A stretch of 7,155 bases of DNA from an uncultured Acidobacteriota bacterium (lineage in GTDB: Bacteria > Acidobacteriota > Blastocatellia > Pyrinomonadales > Pyrinomonadaceae). The position numbers and the translations under genes are program-made. Positions within the stretch are counted from its first letter, which is position 1; each line of letters opens with the position of its first letter. Under the pieces are notes generated by a model. It did not search any database. It had not been told where the DNA came from and saw nothing but the letters and a program-made list of their open reading frames with translations. Positions 1-6,683 of this stretch are shown piece by piece. The DNA is taken from NCBI GenBank assembly GCA_902826385.1, contig CADEEU010000189.1:1-7155 (forward strand). The letters are read 5' to 3'.

Positions 1-458
1 ATCTTTATTTCACCTTTTTCAGCCTGTCGACGCAGTTGAAAGATTTGCTCGAAACCGTTATCCCGAGCCGCTGTGTACCGATCCCGCTGGAGAAAACGCG
101 CGATACGCTGTACGTCGGCCGCATCGAGGATGAACGGCTGATCAAAGAAGCCGAGTTTTACCTCGCGGTTCGCGCCCAGATGCCGGAAGCAAAACTTATG
201 GAAGGCGTCCCGCGCGTGGTGAAGATAGCGTCGCGCGACGTTATCGATTCTGTTATCGGCTCGGCTTTGCCTGGTGTTGTGCTCACACTGGCCAGTCCGC
301 CGCCGGCGCCGATACCGACGCGGGTTGGATTTAAGTATTTCAAACTCGACACGATCGGGCCCTACTGGAACGGGATCAGCGGTTCGAAGGTAGTTTCCGT
401 CTATGTCCCAAATGACATACCGGATGAAAAATTGGAGATGTACGCCGTGAAACCGTGA
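1..458 (+). CDS. tssK: Type VI secretion baseplate protein TssK, C-terminal part (5' end outside window)
   Basis: This is the last 151 residues of a longer gene; the frame is open from base 3 with no stop, so the true start lies upstream and the in-frame TTG at 36 is internal. TssK is a trimeric baseplate subunit that ties the phage-like baseplate and tail to the TssL/TssM membrane complex. The family's C-terminal signatures are visible: a segment reading FYLAVRAQMPEAKL, then RVVKIASRDVID, then SALPGVVLTL, then a proline-rich PPPAPIPTRVGFKYFKLD, and a final VSVYVPNDIPDEKLEMYAVK. In known TssK proteins this end forms the domain that binds the membrane complex. The stop is followed after 18 bases by the next gene on the same strand, which suggests cotranscription. 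The identification rests on recalled family motifs and its position before tssL and tssM. Confidence 0.93.
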   Translation, partial: LYFTFFSLSTQLKDLLETVIPSRCVPIPLEKTRDTLYVGRIEDERLIKEAEFYLAVRAQMPEAKLMEGVPRVVKIASRDVIDSVIGSALPGVVLTLASPPPAPIPTRVGFKYFKLDTIGPYWNGISGSKVVSVYVPNDIPDEKLEMYAVKP

Positions 459-476
459 AACTAAAACGCGGGATTT

Positions 477-1844
477 ATGAACTTTCACTTTGGCAATAAA
501 ACTCAACCCGGCGACTTTTACTACTTTGAAATCTACGTCGGCCCAAACCCCGAATCTTTTGAGGACTATGTAACCAGGCTGTTTGCCGGTGTTGGCCTCA
601 AAACAAAGAGCACAATAAACGCCTTCGATAATTTTATGGGCCAGGCTTTTTTCAGGTCCATGGTACGCAGGTCTCAAAATCAGGGCGACATCGCAAACGC
701 CGTCAGGAATCCGAAAGGACGGAAGATCAAGATCAAGGTCGTCGTTTACCCGTCGATTGTGCGAAAACTGCGCAAATTCGGCATAAATCTTCGAACGGAG
801 CGAAACGGCAAAGCGTCATTCGACGGATATGCTCCCGTTTTCGGCGCTAAAGTAAAAAAGTACGAGAGATTTAGGCCGGTTCCCGACAGTCCCGTCGCCA
901 ATTGGTCGGCTCTTCAAAAGTTCGATGCGGTTGTCAAGCGCGCGATCCTGAATCTTCCAGGCGATGTCGGCGAAGAGCTGCTCGCCTTGCTCGATCCGGT
1001 CGCAATCGGCATTGCGGTCGGAGTTGTCGTCGTCTGGGCAGCATCGCATTTCTTCGGTGTCGGTCAAATCGCCGACGTCGTGCTTCTTATAGTAGGCGTC
1101 ATCAGTCTCGGGCCCGTCGCTTGGACCGCAGGCAAGCACCTAATCGATTTCGCGATCGGCACGGTTGAAGCGAAAAATGAAGTGGATCTCGACACCGCTG
1201 CCAGGCACCTTTCCGATGCGGCGGCAATGCTAGGAGTTCAGGTAATAATGGCTCTGCTGCTGAAAAAGGCACCAAAAGTATTGAATGAGCCACGCGTGCT
1301 GATGAATCGCCCCGTAGGGAGGCCGTTCACTATAAAGACGGTCGGCGAGCCGCCAACCACCGCTGGAAAGCTCTTTTACGAGTTGCCAGAAATCGAAGTC
1401 ATGAAGCGACTGCCCTACGCGGGGCGTGAGGTTCCCGGCAGCACAAACCAGTGGGGACAAAGCAAGGTTTTTCCGCGCAAAGGATCAACCCCTAAAGACA
1501 TCGAACTGGCAAAATTTCACGAGGAGTTTCACCGATTACTAGCTCCGAAATTTCAACTTTTTCCGCAATTGAGGCAGGCCCGGGCCGTCCTCAGAATGAA
1601 CAGCTACCTCAAATCGTACCTGCTTCGCTACATCGAAGAGGCTCTTGCCGAAACTATCGCGAGGATGAGATCCAGAGGATTTAAGGTCGGTGAGATTTGG
1701 GAAGGAATAAAGTTTCCGGTCGGCAATGACGGCTACGTGACGATAGCGAAAATGAGGGTCGAGGCAAAGGGAATTCTGCTCGGGCCTCTCAATGTTGGCG
1801 GCATGATGTGTAACGCCTTTTACGCGGCGACTGAAGAGTGGTAG
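477..1844 (+). CDS. Putative T6SS-associated toxin with C-terminal HExxH zincin-like metallopeptidase domain
   Basis: This 455-residue protein is not a core T6SS part. Residues 1-160 resemble no domain I can name. Residues 174-192 and 197-219 are strongly hydrophobic, like two membrane segments. They are followed by EVDLDTAARHLSDAAAMLGV (235-254) and a hydrophobic stretch ending in LLLKK, a linker pattern I recall ahead of toxin domains in polymorphic toxins (possibly Pfam DUF6861, unchecked). The C-terminal part holds HEEFH at 348-352, matching the HExxH zinc-binding motif, with H348 and H352 as ligands and E349 catalytic. About 35 residues on comes RYIEEALAET (384-393), where E387, E388 or E392 could be the third ligand. 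I infer a metallopeptidase toxin; its substrate cannot be read from sequence. No signal peptide is seen. The ATG at 477 has a weak purine-rich GGGA upstream. 14 of 29 arginine codons are AGA/AGG, unlike tssL (2 of 10). A structural or housekeeping protease is less likely, given the small acidic gene behind it. Confidence 0.72.
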   Translation: MNFHFGNKTQPGDFYYFEIYVGPNPESFEDYVTRLFAGVGLKTKSTINAFDNFMGQAFFRSMVRRSQNQGDIANAVRNPKGRKIKIKVVVYPSIVRKLRKFGINLRTERNGKASFDGYAPVFGAKVKKYERFRPVPDSPVANWSALQKFDAVVKRAILNLPGDVGEELLALLDPVAIGIAVGVVVVWAASHFFGVGQIADVVLLIVGVISLGPVAWTAGKHLIDFAIGTVEAKNEVDLDTAARHLSDAAAMLGVQVIMALLLKKAPKVLNEPRVLMNRPVGRPFTIKTVGEPPTTAGKLFYELPEIEVMKRLPYAGREVPGSTNQWGQSKVFPRKGSTPKDIELAKFHEEFHRLLAPKFQLFPQLRQARAVLRMNSYLKSYLLRYIEEALAETIARMRSRGFKVGEIWEGIKFPVGNDGYVTIAKMRVEAKGILLGPLNVGGMMCNAFYAATEEW

Positions 1845-1860
1845 AAGGTTCTTGGAAATT

Positions 1861-2181
1861 ATGTCACTAGCGGAAATTTGGAAGTATTTGCTTGAGTCGG
1901 TTGAAACCGAACCGGAATATAGAGAGGTGGAAGCTTCAGAGGGACGCTTGACGATTGAAGAAGTCAGACAAAGGGCAGTTGAAGTAAGGGACGCGGAACA
2001 GTGGCCTCTCGAGCCATCGAAGATCGCTCTTTTGCGTGAGCAAAAAACAGATAAGCTCGTGTGGGGCGTGGATTACTTTCTCCCCGGAATGGAGGACGAG
2101 TTTTATATTGGAACGCAGGCGGTCGCCATAATCGATGATGAAACGGGCGATCTGTTGCACAAAGGATACGCCCCAAGGTAG
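1861..2181 (+). CDS. Small acidic protein, candidate immunity protein for the upstream toxin
   Basis: This encodes 106 residues from the ATG at 1861. An in-frame TTG at 1852 would add three residues, but the GAAGG at 1844-1848 lies only 3 bases from it against 12 from the ATG, so I prefer the ATG. The protein is strongly acidic (24 D/E against 12 K/R by my count), with no signal peptide or membrane segment, so it should be cytoplasmic. The C-terminal part reads WGVDYFLPG, then AVAIIDDETGDLL, then HKGYAPR. The IDxxTGxLL turn is common at the end of small immunity proteins such as Imm35/YrhB-like and NTF2-like types, but I cannot assign a family. It begins 16 bases after the toxin gene, the usual order for effector-immunity pairs. 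Five of seven arginine codons are AGA/AGG, as in the toxin gene. Binding and neutralising that toxin is inference from position, size and charge. Confidence 0.66.
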   Translation: MSLAEIWKYLLESVETEPEYREVEASEGRLTIEEVRQRAVEVRDAEQWPLEPSKIALLREQKTDKLVWGVDYFLPGMEDEFYIGTQAVAIIDDETGDLLHKGYAPR

Positions 2182-2184
2182 TCT
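2161..2184 (+). repeat. Imperfect direct repeat, copy 1 (3' end of the small acidic gene)
   Basis: This copy covers the last codons (KGYAPR and stop) of the gene ending at 2181 plus three bases. Aligned to 2234-2257 with one insertion and one deletion, I count 21 identical positions in 25 columns. Confidence 0.55.
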
Positions 2185-2288
2185 TTGCCGAAGCATCGAC
2201 CGAGGTAGATTACTCAAAACGCTGATTGTAAGCAAAGGGATACGCTCCAACGAGTCTAGTATCAGGCGTTTCTATTAAGCCCGGCTGA
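2183..2288 (+). pseudogene. Possible remnant of a second immunity-type gene (3' end only)
   Basis: The gap behind the small acidic gene reads, in the frame from 2183, SIDRGRLLKTLIVSKG; moving one base (frame of 2232) it continues KGYAPTSLVSG up to a stop at 2286-2288. This resembles the IDDETGDLL and KGYAPR end of the preceding protein, with an extra G in the GGG at 2237-2239 accounting for the frame change. No intact start or full-length frame exists. I infer a decayed duplicate or relative of the immunity gene. Chance similarity over so short a stretch cannot be excluded. Confidence 0.33.
2234..2257 (+). repeat. Imperfect direct repeat, copy 2 (non-coding gap)
   Basis: This is the second copy of the stretch at 2161-2184, starting 73 bases later. 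It begins AAAGGGATACGC against AAAGGATACGC, and the TAG stop of copy 1 is changed to GAG. It supports a partial duplication or a related decayed gene. Confidence 0.55.
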
Positions 2289-2315
2289 CGCGGTTGTTTC
2301 AAAATCAGATATACT
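2285..2315 (+). promoter_or_regulatory. Weak candidate promoter before tssL
   Basis: TATACT at 2310-2315 matches five of six positions of a -10 box. The best -35 candidate is CTGACG at 2285-2290 (four of six), with a long 19-base spacer. Transcription would start near 2322, just ahead of the ATG at 2340 and after the GTG at 2319, so the site only makes sense if tssL starts at 2340. An imperfect inverted repeat (CGGTTGTTTC at 2291-2300, GAAAACCG at 2321-2328) flanks it. Such matches are frequent by chance. Confidence 0.2.
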
Positions 2316-2339
2316 CTGGTGAAAACCGTTGCAATTTTT

Positions 2340-3023
2340 ATGAGTGAAGCAGCCTCAAAAAATGACCTTATAACATTCGCCGGGCCGACCTTCGACCTGA
2401 TACTCCGGCTTAGGGCCGGTATCGTCGCTCCTTCGAACGATCTTCGACCGAAGATTGCGGGAATGCTGGAAGATTTCGAGAAGCGGGCCGAACGATACCG
2501 GTTTAATCACAAGATAGTCCAGGTATCGAAATTCGCGCTGGCCTCCTTCGTGGACGAAACGGTTTTGACGAACAATTTCCCGCTCAAGAACGAGTGGGAG
2601 AAAAACCCGCTGCAGCTCGAATACTTCGGCGAACAGCTCGCGGGCAACAAGTTCTTTGACAAACTGGAGGCAATGCTGCCGCAGATAGAAGTGACGGCCG
2701 ATGCGGTCGAGATCTATTATTTCTGCATGCTCCTGGGTTTCAAGGGCCGCTACGCGATCTACGAACATGACAAGCTGCTTTCGATAATGCAATCGACCGC
2801 GAACGCTCTTGTAAAGGCGGGCAAGATCAAGCCGGTCGAGTTGTCGCCGCACTGGCTCGCGAACGATCAGCCTGTGCCGATTGAACGCCGCGGTATGCCG
2901 ACCTGGGCGAAAATCGGTGCAGGGGCCGGGCTCGCCATTGCGTTAATCATCTACGTGGGAATGTTCGTTTTATCGACCAAGTTTATGCAGGACGCGGTGA
3001 GAAATTTGACCGTCGGCGGATAG
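2340..3023 (+). CDS. tssL: Type VI secretion inner-membrane protein TssL (DotU/IcmH family)
   Basis: TssL is the inner-membrane subunit that joins TssM and TssJ in the T6SS envelope complex and contacts the baseplate through its cytoplasmic domain. From the ATG at 2340 the protein has 227 residues. An upstream in-frame GTG at 2319 would add seven residues; I prefer 2340 because MSEAASKNDL fits how family members begin, though neither start has a clear Shine-Dalgarno sequence. The DotU core is clear: GPTFDLILRLRAG (15-27), FALASFVDET (65-74), WEKNPLQLEYFGEQLAG with FFDKLE (86-110), and CMLLGFKGRYAIYE (129-142). One membrane helix lies at about 189-211, so the protein is tail-anchored with its bulk in the cytoplasm. 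It ends soon after the helix, so there is no OmpA-like peptidoglycan-binding extension as in some TssL proteins. It lies 12 bases ahead of tssM. Confidence 0.95.
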   Translation: MSEAASKNDLITFAGPTFDLILRLRAGIVAPSNDLRPKIAGMLEDFEKRAERYRFNHKIVQVSKFALASFVDETVLTNNFPLKNEWEKNPLQLEYFGEQLAGNKFFDKLEAMLPQIEVTADAVEIYYFCMLLGFKGRYAIYEHDKLLSIMQSTANALVKAGKIKPVELSPHWLANDQPVPIERRGMPTWAKIGAGAGLAIALIIYVGMFVLSTKFMQDAVRNLTVGG

Positions 3024-3024
3024 A

Positions 3025-3031
3025 GAGAGAG
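3025..3031 (+). promoter_or_regulatory. Ribosome binding site of tssM
   Basis: A purine run GAGAGAG sits four bases before the ATG at 3036, within the 12-base gap after the tssL stop. It supports the chosen start and coupled expression of tssL and tssM. Confidence 0.5.
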
Positions 3032-3035
3032 CAGT

Positions 3036-6000
3036 ATGAACTGGCAGTTTAACCAATTGAAGTATGCGGTGGGATTGGGCGGTATGATGTCGTTTTACGG
3101 GGCCGTATCTCTCATTGTACTTCTTATGCCGTCGGGAACTTTCGGCGGCAGGCAGTACCAGATTGTCACGATTGCACTCATTCTGCTTACGCTTCCGTTC
3201 GCGCTGATCATAATGTTCGTAGCGTCCAGACGGTCCAAAAGAAGAGCCAGGAAAGAAGAAGAAGCGGCAAAACAGGCGGCTGAAAATGCAGGGGCGACAC
3301 CTGAGGCCGGAACTCCGGCTGCGCCCGTCGCTCCCGTCGGAACCTACGGGAACCTGACAAGCAGCACCGAGGAAACAGTTCAGTTTCTAAAAACTTCCAA
3401 TCTCGGCACCAGCGGACGGGACGCGGTATATTCCCTGCCGTGGTATCTCGTGGCCGGCTCCCCGAAGGCCGGCAAAAGCTCTCTGGTTTTAAGCTCGAAC
3501 CTGAATTTTCAGACGCTTCCGAGCCAACGCCAGTCTGAGCAGAAATTCATCCGGCCGACAGGCAGTATCGACTGGCGGGTGACCAGCGATGCGGTTTTTG
3601 TCGACACGGCCGGCCGCTATCAAACCGAAGGCGTTGATTCCGAAGAGTGGGCCTCGCTGCTGGAAACGATCAAGAAATATCGCAATAACCGGCCGCTCGA
3701 TGGCTTTTTGCTGGTCGTCAACACTGAAACGATACTCAAATCCGATGAGCGGCAGGCAGAAGAACTTGCAAAAGTTCTTAGGTCTCGGCTCGACGAAACG
3801 CTGCAAAGATTGAAGGTCCGCTTCCCGGTTTATGTCGTGTTTACCCACGCGGACGCGATCGAAGGTTTTCGCGATTCGTTTTCGAGTTCGAAGAACGAAG
3901 ACAAGACGCTTGTTTGGGGTGCAACTATCCCGATTGAAAAAAGCGAGAATGCACAGTCTTTGTTCGACGGCGAGTACGAAATACTTCATAACTCGCTGAT
4001 GAAGCGGCGCATTGTCCGCCTTTCGGCACCGTTTCCACCGGTAAGGCAGCTTAGGATTTTCAATTTCCCCCTTCATTTCGGCTCAGCCCGTCGAAAGTTC
4101 GGATCATTTATCAATGCATTGTTCAGGCCGAACCCGTTCAGCGAAAATCCGTTTCTCCGCGGTTTCTATTTCACTGCTTCACCGGTCGGAAGCAGGAACG
4201 GAAATGCTCCCGCGACGGTCGGAAATACTTACTTCACCGAACGGTTCTTTCGTGATGTCGTCCTCCGCGACAAGGACCTCGTTCGAACTTTGATCGACTC
4301 GCGACAGCGGGCCCCGATCTTCGGGTGGCTGCTGACGCTTCTGGCCGGGCTTCTTGTTTTCGGTTTGCTGGTCATGGCGGCGGTCTCGCTCTATAACAAC
4401 CGTCTTTTGCTGCAGGACGCCGAAGCACGCGGGCAAAACCTGATCCAAATGGCAAAAGCCAGCGACGGCAAAAATCCTTTGGACAAGAAAGAGCAGGCCG
4501 TTCGTGACGAACTGACAACGACTGAGAACATGCGGCAGCTGCTTGCAAAGCTTGACGACTATGACCGCAACGGACCGCCGCTCTACATGCGTTTCGGTTT
4601 GTACACCGGCACCGACGTTTACAAAAACCATCTGCTGCGGCCGTATCTGAACGTTGTCGAGCAGCGGTTCAAAGAGCCGGCTGTCAGAAAGCTCGAAGGG
4701 GAATTACAAAAATTTGCGTCAAGCAAGCCGGTTGTAAATCCGTCGAAATTGACCGAGGAAGAAGAGAAGCTGCTTGAAAAGAACCTGAATCTTTTTAAGG
4801 CCTACCTGATGCTCTCGGGTGACTATAAAGAGAACGCCGAGCCGGGACACGTGGCGTCGGCACTGAAGGACTTTTGGATCTCCGAATCGAAAATTCCGTC
4901 CGATATGAAGCAGGTGGCTGAGCTGCAGCTTGAATTCTGGGCAAGACAGATCGACCGCGACGATGTTGGGTTTCCGCGAATTCAGCTAAATCCGAAACTG
5001 GTGGCCGACGCCCGTAACAAGCTGAACGATTATCCGGCCGAGTATCGCTACCTCAGCCGTAAGGTCACCGAGATCTCAAAAATCGTAGATGACACTGAGG
5101 GCCTGACAACCCTCGACTCCCTTCTTACAAGAAACGGAGCCGACGCAAGCATTATGACCGGCTCCCATCGCGTTCCCGGTGCGTATACACGCATCGGCGT
5201 AGACCTGATGAAAGAAGCCATCACCAACGCTAATGAAGAGATGAAAAAGGACGATTGGGTGATGGGCGACGTCGGTAAGAAAGTGATCGAAGGGCAGTCA
5301 AAACTGCCGTTGATCGAAGACCGGTATTATCGTGACTACGTAAACCATTGGACCCAGCTTATCCAAATGACCGACGTCAAGCCGATGAAGAATCGTGACG
5401 ATGCGGTAAAGGCTTTTCAGGCTTTTTCGCAGCCCGATTCGCCGATGCGTATCCTGCTAAGGGAAGTCGCTAAAAACACCAAACTATCGGAAGAGCCTGA
5501 CTCCGACGCATGGTGGCCCTGGATCAAGAGTTTTTTCTGGACGCCGCCGACCGTCGGTAATTCAGAACCGGAAAAAGCGTTCCGGCCGTTGTTCGACTTT
5601 GTCCCTACCAAGAAAAATGCCAAAGATAAGGCCGGAGTAGATACCTACACGTCGGAGCTGGGAAAACTGCTCCAGCAACTGAGTTCGAAGGCCTCAAACG
5701 ACAGCGCTCTGAAAAAGATCGGTGAAGATTTTACGGGTAATGATGTCGACACGCTCGACATAAAAAGACGGGAAACCGCAATAGTTGGGCTTCTAGGCCC
5801 GTTCAATGCTACGCCATCCAGCCAGGCGGTCGCCGACCTGGCACAGGAGCCTATCCTGAGGCTAAGATCGCTGCTCGGTGCCGGTGGAAAAGAAACGCTG
5901 GCGAAAACGTGGAACGATCAAATGTTTCCGGGCTCGAAAGAGATCGAAAAGGGCTATCCGTTCGAGGATGTCGAGAATCAGGCCGATCTTAAGAACCTGA

Positions 6001-6659
6001 CGCTGTTCCTCGCCCCGGGCGAAGGCAAGCTGTCCAAATTCTTCGACGAACGTTTGAAGAATTACTTTGAGGAATCCAACGGCCAGTACCGCGTAAAAGA
6101 AGGCAGCGACCTGCAATTCACGGACGAGTTCGTCACTTACCTGAACAATGCGTTCGCCCTGCAAAAGGCCCTTTACGGCACCAGCGCGACACCGAAATTC
6201 GAGTACGAATTTGTGCTAAAGCCCGCAAAGGACGCGATAATTGAGGTTTCGATTGACGGACAGACGGTAAAGTCAGAGGGAACGGGATCACTGAAAGGAA
6301 CGTTCCCCGGATCGAGCACTTCGGAAACGGGCGTGATCGTAAAGCTTGCATCGACGTCGGGCACAACGTCTTCGTCGTCGGTACCGCCTTCGGCAAATTC
6401 TTCGAATTCCAACGTCTCATCCCCAAGTGGCAGTCCGTCCAGCGGTTCGTCAGGAGAACTGGTATTCCAGGGACAATGGGGCTTGTTCAAGTTCGTTGAT
6501 CGAGGCGGACCGGAAAAGCAGCCGGGTGGTGAGTATTTGTTGAAATACACGGTCGGCGGAAAATCGGTCACGGCGACGATTAAAGCTGTCGGAGGGATCG
6601 ACGTATTCGATAAAAATACGTTCAAACGCCTTCGGGCTCCGCAAAACTTATTTAAATAG
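3036..6659 (+). CDS. tssM: Type VI secretion membrane-complex protein TssM (IcmF family)
   Basis: TssM is the large inner-membrane protein whose periplasmic part spans to the outer membrane and forms the T6SS channel with TssL and TssJ. This one has 1207 residues, near the usual 1100-1300. Two membrane helices lie at about 12-31 and 42-63, followed by a Lys/Glu/Ala/Pro-rich linker (64-103). A cytoplasmic NTPase-like domain follows: Walker A GSPKAGKSS (141-149), VDTAGR (189-194), and FTHAD (269-273) in the G4 position, where many relatives have TKxD. A third helix lies at about 428-452, and the rest is periplasmic, mostly helical. The C-terminal beta-rich region keeps recognisable parts, TFPGSS near 1090 and GQWGLFKFV (1146-1154), but a 32-residue Ser-rich stretch (1109-1140) separates them. 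The Walker A lysine is present, so nucleotide binding is plausible, though some TssM proteins work without it. The ATG at 3036 has a GAGAGAG site in front. Confidence 0.96.
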   Translation: MNWQFNQLKYAVGLGGMMSFYGAVSLIVLLMPSGTFGGRQYQIVTIALILLTLPFALIIMFVASRRSKRRARKEEEAAKQAAENAGATPEAGTPAAPVAPVGTYGNLTSSTEETVQFLKTSNLGTSGRDAVYSLPWYLVAGSPKAGKSSLVLSSNLNFQTLPSQRQSEQKFIRPTGSIDWRVTSDAVFVDTAGRYQTEGVDSEEWASLLETIKKYRNNRPLDGFLLVVNTETILKSDERQAEELAKVLRSRLDETLQRLKVRFPVYVVFTHADAIEGFRDSFSSSKNEDKTLVWGATIPIEKSENAQSLFDGEYEILHNSLMKRRIVRLSAPFPPVRQLRIFNFPLHFGSARRKFGSFINALFRPNPFSENPFLRGFYFTASPVGSRNGNAPATVGNTYFTERFFRDVVLRDKDLVRTLIDSRQRAPIFGWLLTLLAGLLVFGLLVMAAVSLYNNRLLLQDAEARGQNLIQMAKASDGKNPLDKKEQAVRDELTTTENMRQLLAKLDDYDRNGPPLYMRFGLYTGTDVYKNHLLRPYLNVVEQRFKEPAVRKLEGELQKFASSKPVVNPSKLTEEEEKLLEKNLNLFKAYLMLSGDYKENAEPGHVASALKDFWISESKIPSDMKQVAELQLEFWARQIDRDDVGFPRIQLNPKLVADARNKLNDYPAEYRYLSRKVTEISKIVDDTEGLTTLDSLLTRNGADASIMTGSHRVPGAYTRIGVDLMKEAITNANEEMKKDDWVMGDVGKKVIEGQSKLPLIEDRYYRDYVNHWTQLIQMTDVKPMKNRDDAVKAFQAFSQPDSPMRILLREVAKNTKLSEEPDSDAWWPWIKSFFWTPPTVGNSEPEKAFRPLFDFVPTKKNAKDKAGVDTYTSELGKLLQQLSSKASNDSALKKIGEDFTGNDVDTLDIKRRETAIVGLLGPFNATPSSQAVADLAQEPILRLRSLLGAGGKETLAKTWNDQMFPGSKEIEKGYPFEDVENQADLKNLTLFLAPGEGKLSKFFDERLKNYFEESNGQYRVKEGSDLQFTDEFVTYLNNAFALQKALYGTSATPKFEYEFVLKPAKDAIIEVSIDGQTVKSEGTGSLKGTFPGSSTSETGVIVKLASTSGTTSSSSVPPSANSSNSNVSSPSGSPSSGSSGELVFQGQWGLFKFVDRGGPEKQPGGEYLLKYTVGGKSVTATIKAVGGIDVFDKNTFKRLRAPQNLFK
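6360..6455 (+). other. Ser/Thr/Pro/Gly/Asn-rich low-complexity insert in TssM
   Basis: These 96 bases encode TssM residues 1109-1140, made almost only of S, G, P, N and T (GTTSSSSVPP, then SANSSNSNVS, then SPSGSPSSGSSG). It should be a flexible, disordered loop in the periplasm. The coding bases show tcg/tct-type serine codon runs that could change length by replication slippage. Whether relatives carry it cannot be told from this sequence alone. Confidence 0.75.
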
Positions 6660-6683
6660 GACGGCCGGACCAAAAACTAAATT

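Noticed and set aside
36..458. A complete 140-residue gene starting at TTG 36
   Set aside because: The frame is open upstream to the window edge and the residues before it continue the TssK C-terminal domain, so this is a cut gene and not a short one.
2271..2300. Possible terminator between the immunity gene and tssL
   Set aside because: AGCCCGGCT is only a four-pair arm with a one-base centre and is followed by mixed sequence with no T run; no convincing stem-loop was found.
2355..2852. 165-codon open frame on the minus strand inside tssL
   Set aside because: It lies wholly antisense to a clearly recognised DotU-family gene, and its translation resembles no known protein; a shadow frame.
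3489..4076. 195-codon open frame on the minus strand inside tssM
   Set aside because: It covers the antisense of the TssM NTPase domain, whose motifs are intact on the + strand; no plausible product.
6173..6673. 166-codon open frame on the minus strand over the end of tssM
   Set aside because: It is antisense to the low-complexity and C-terminal part of TssM; the serine codon runs remove stops on the other strand. No family features.
6660..6683. Terminator or promoter between tssM and tagJ
   Set aside because: Only 24 bases, with no hairpin and no -10/-35 pair; it looks like a simple intra-operon gap.
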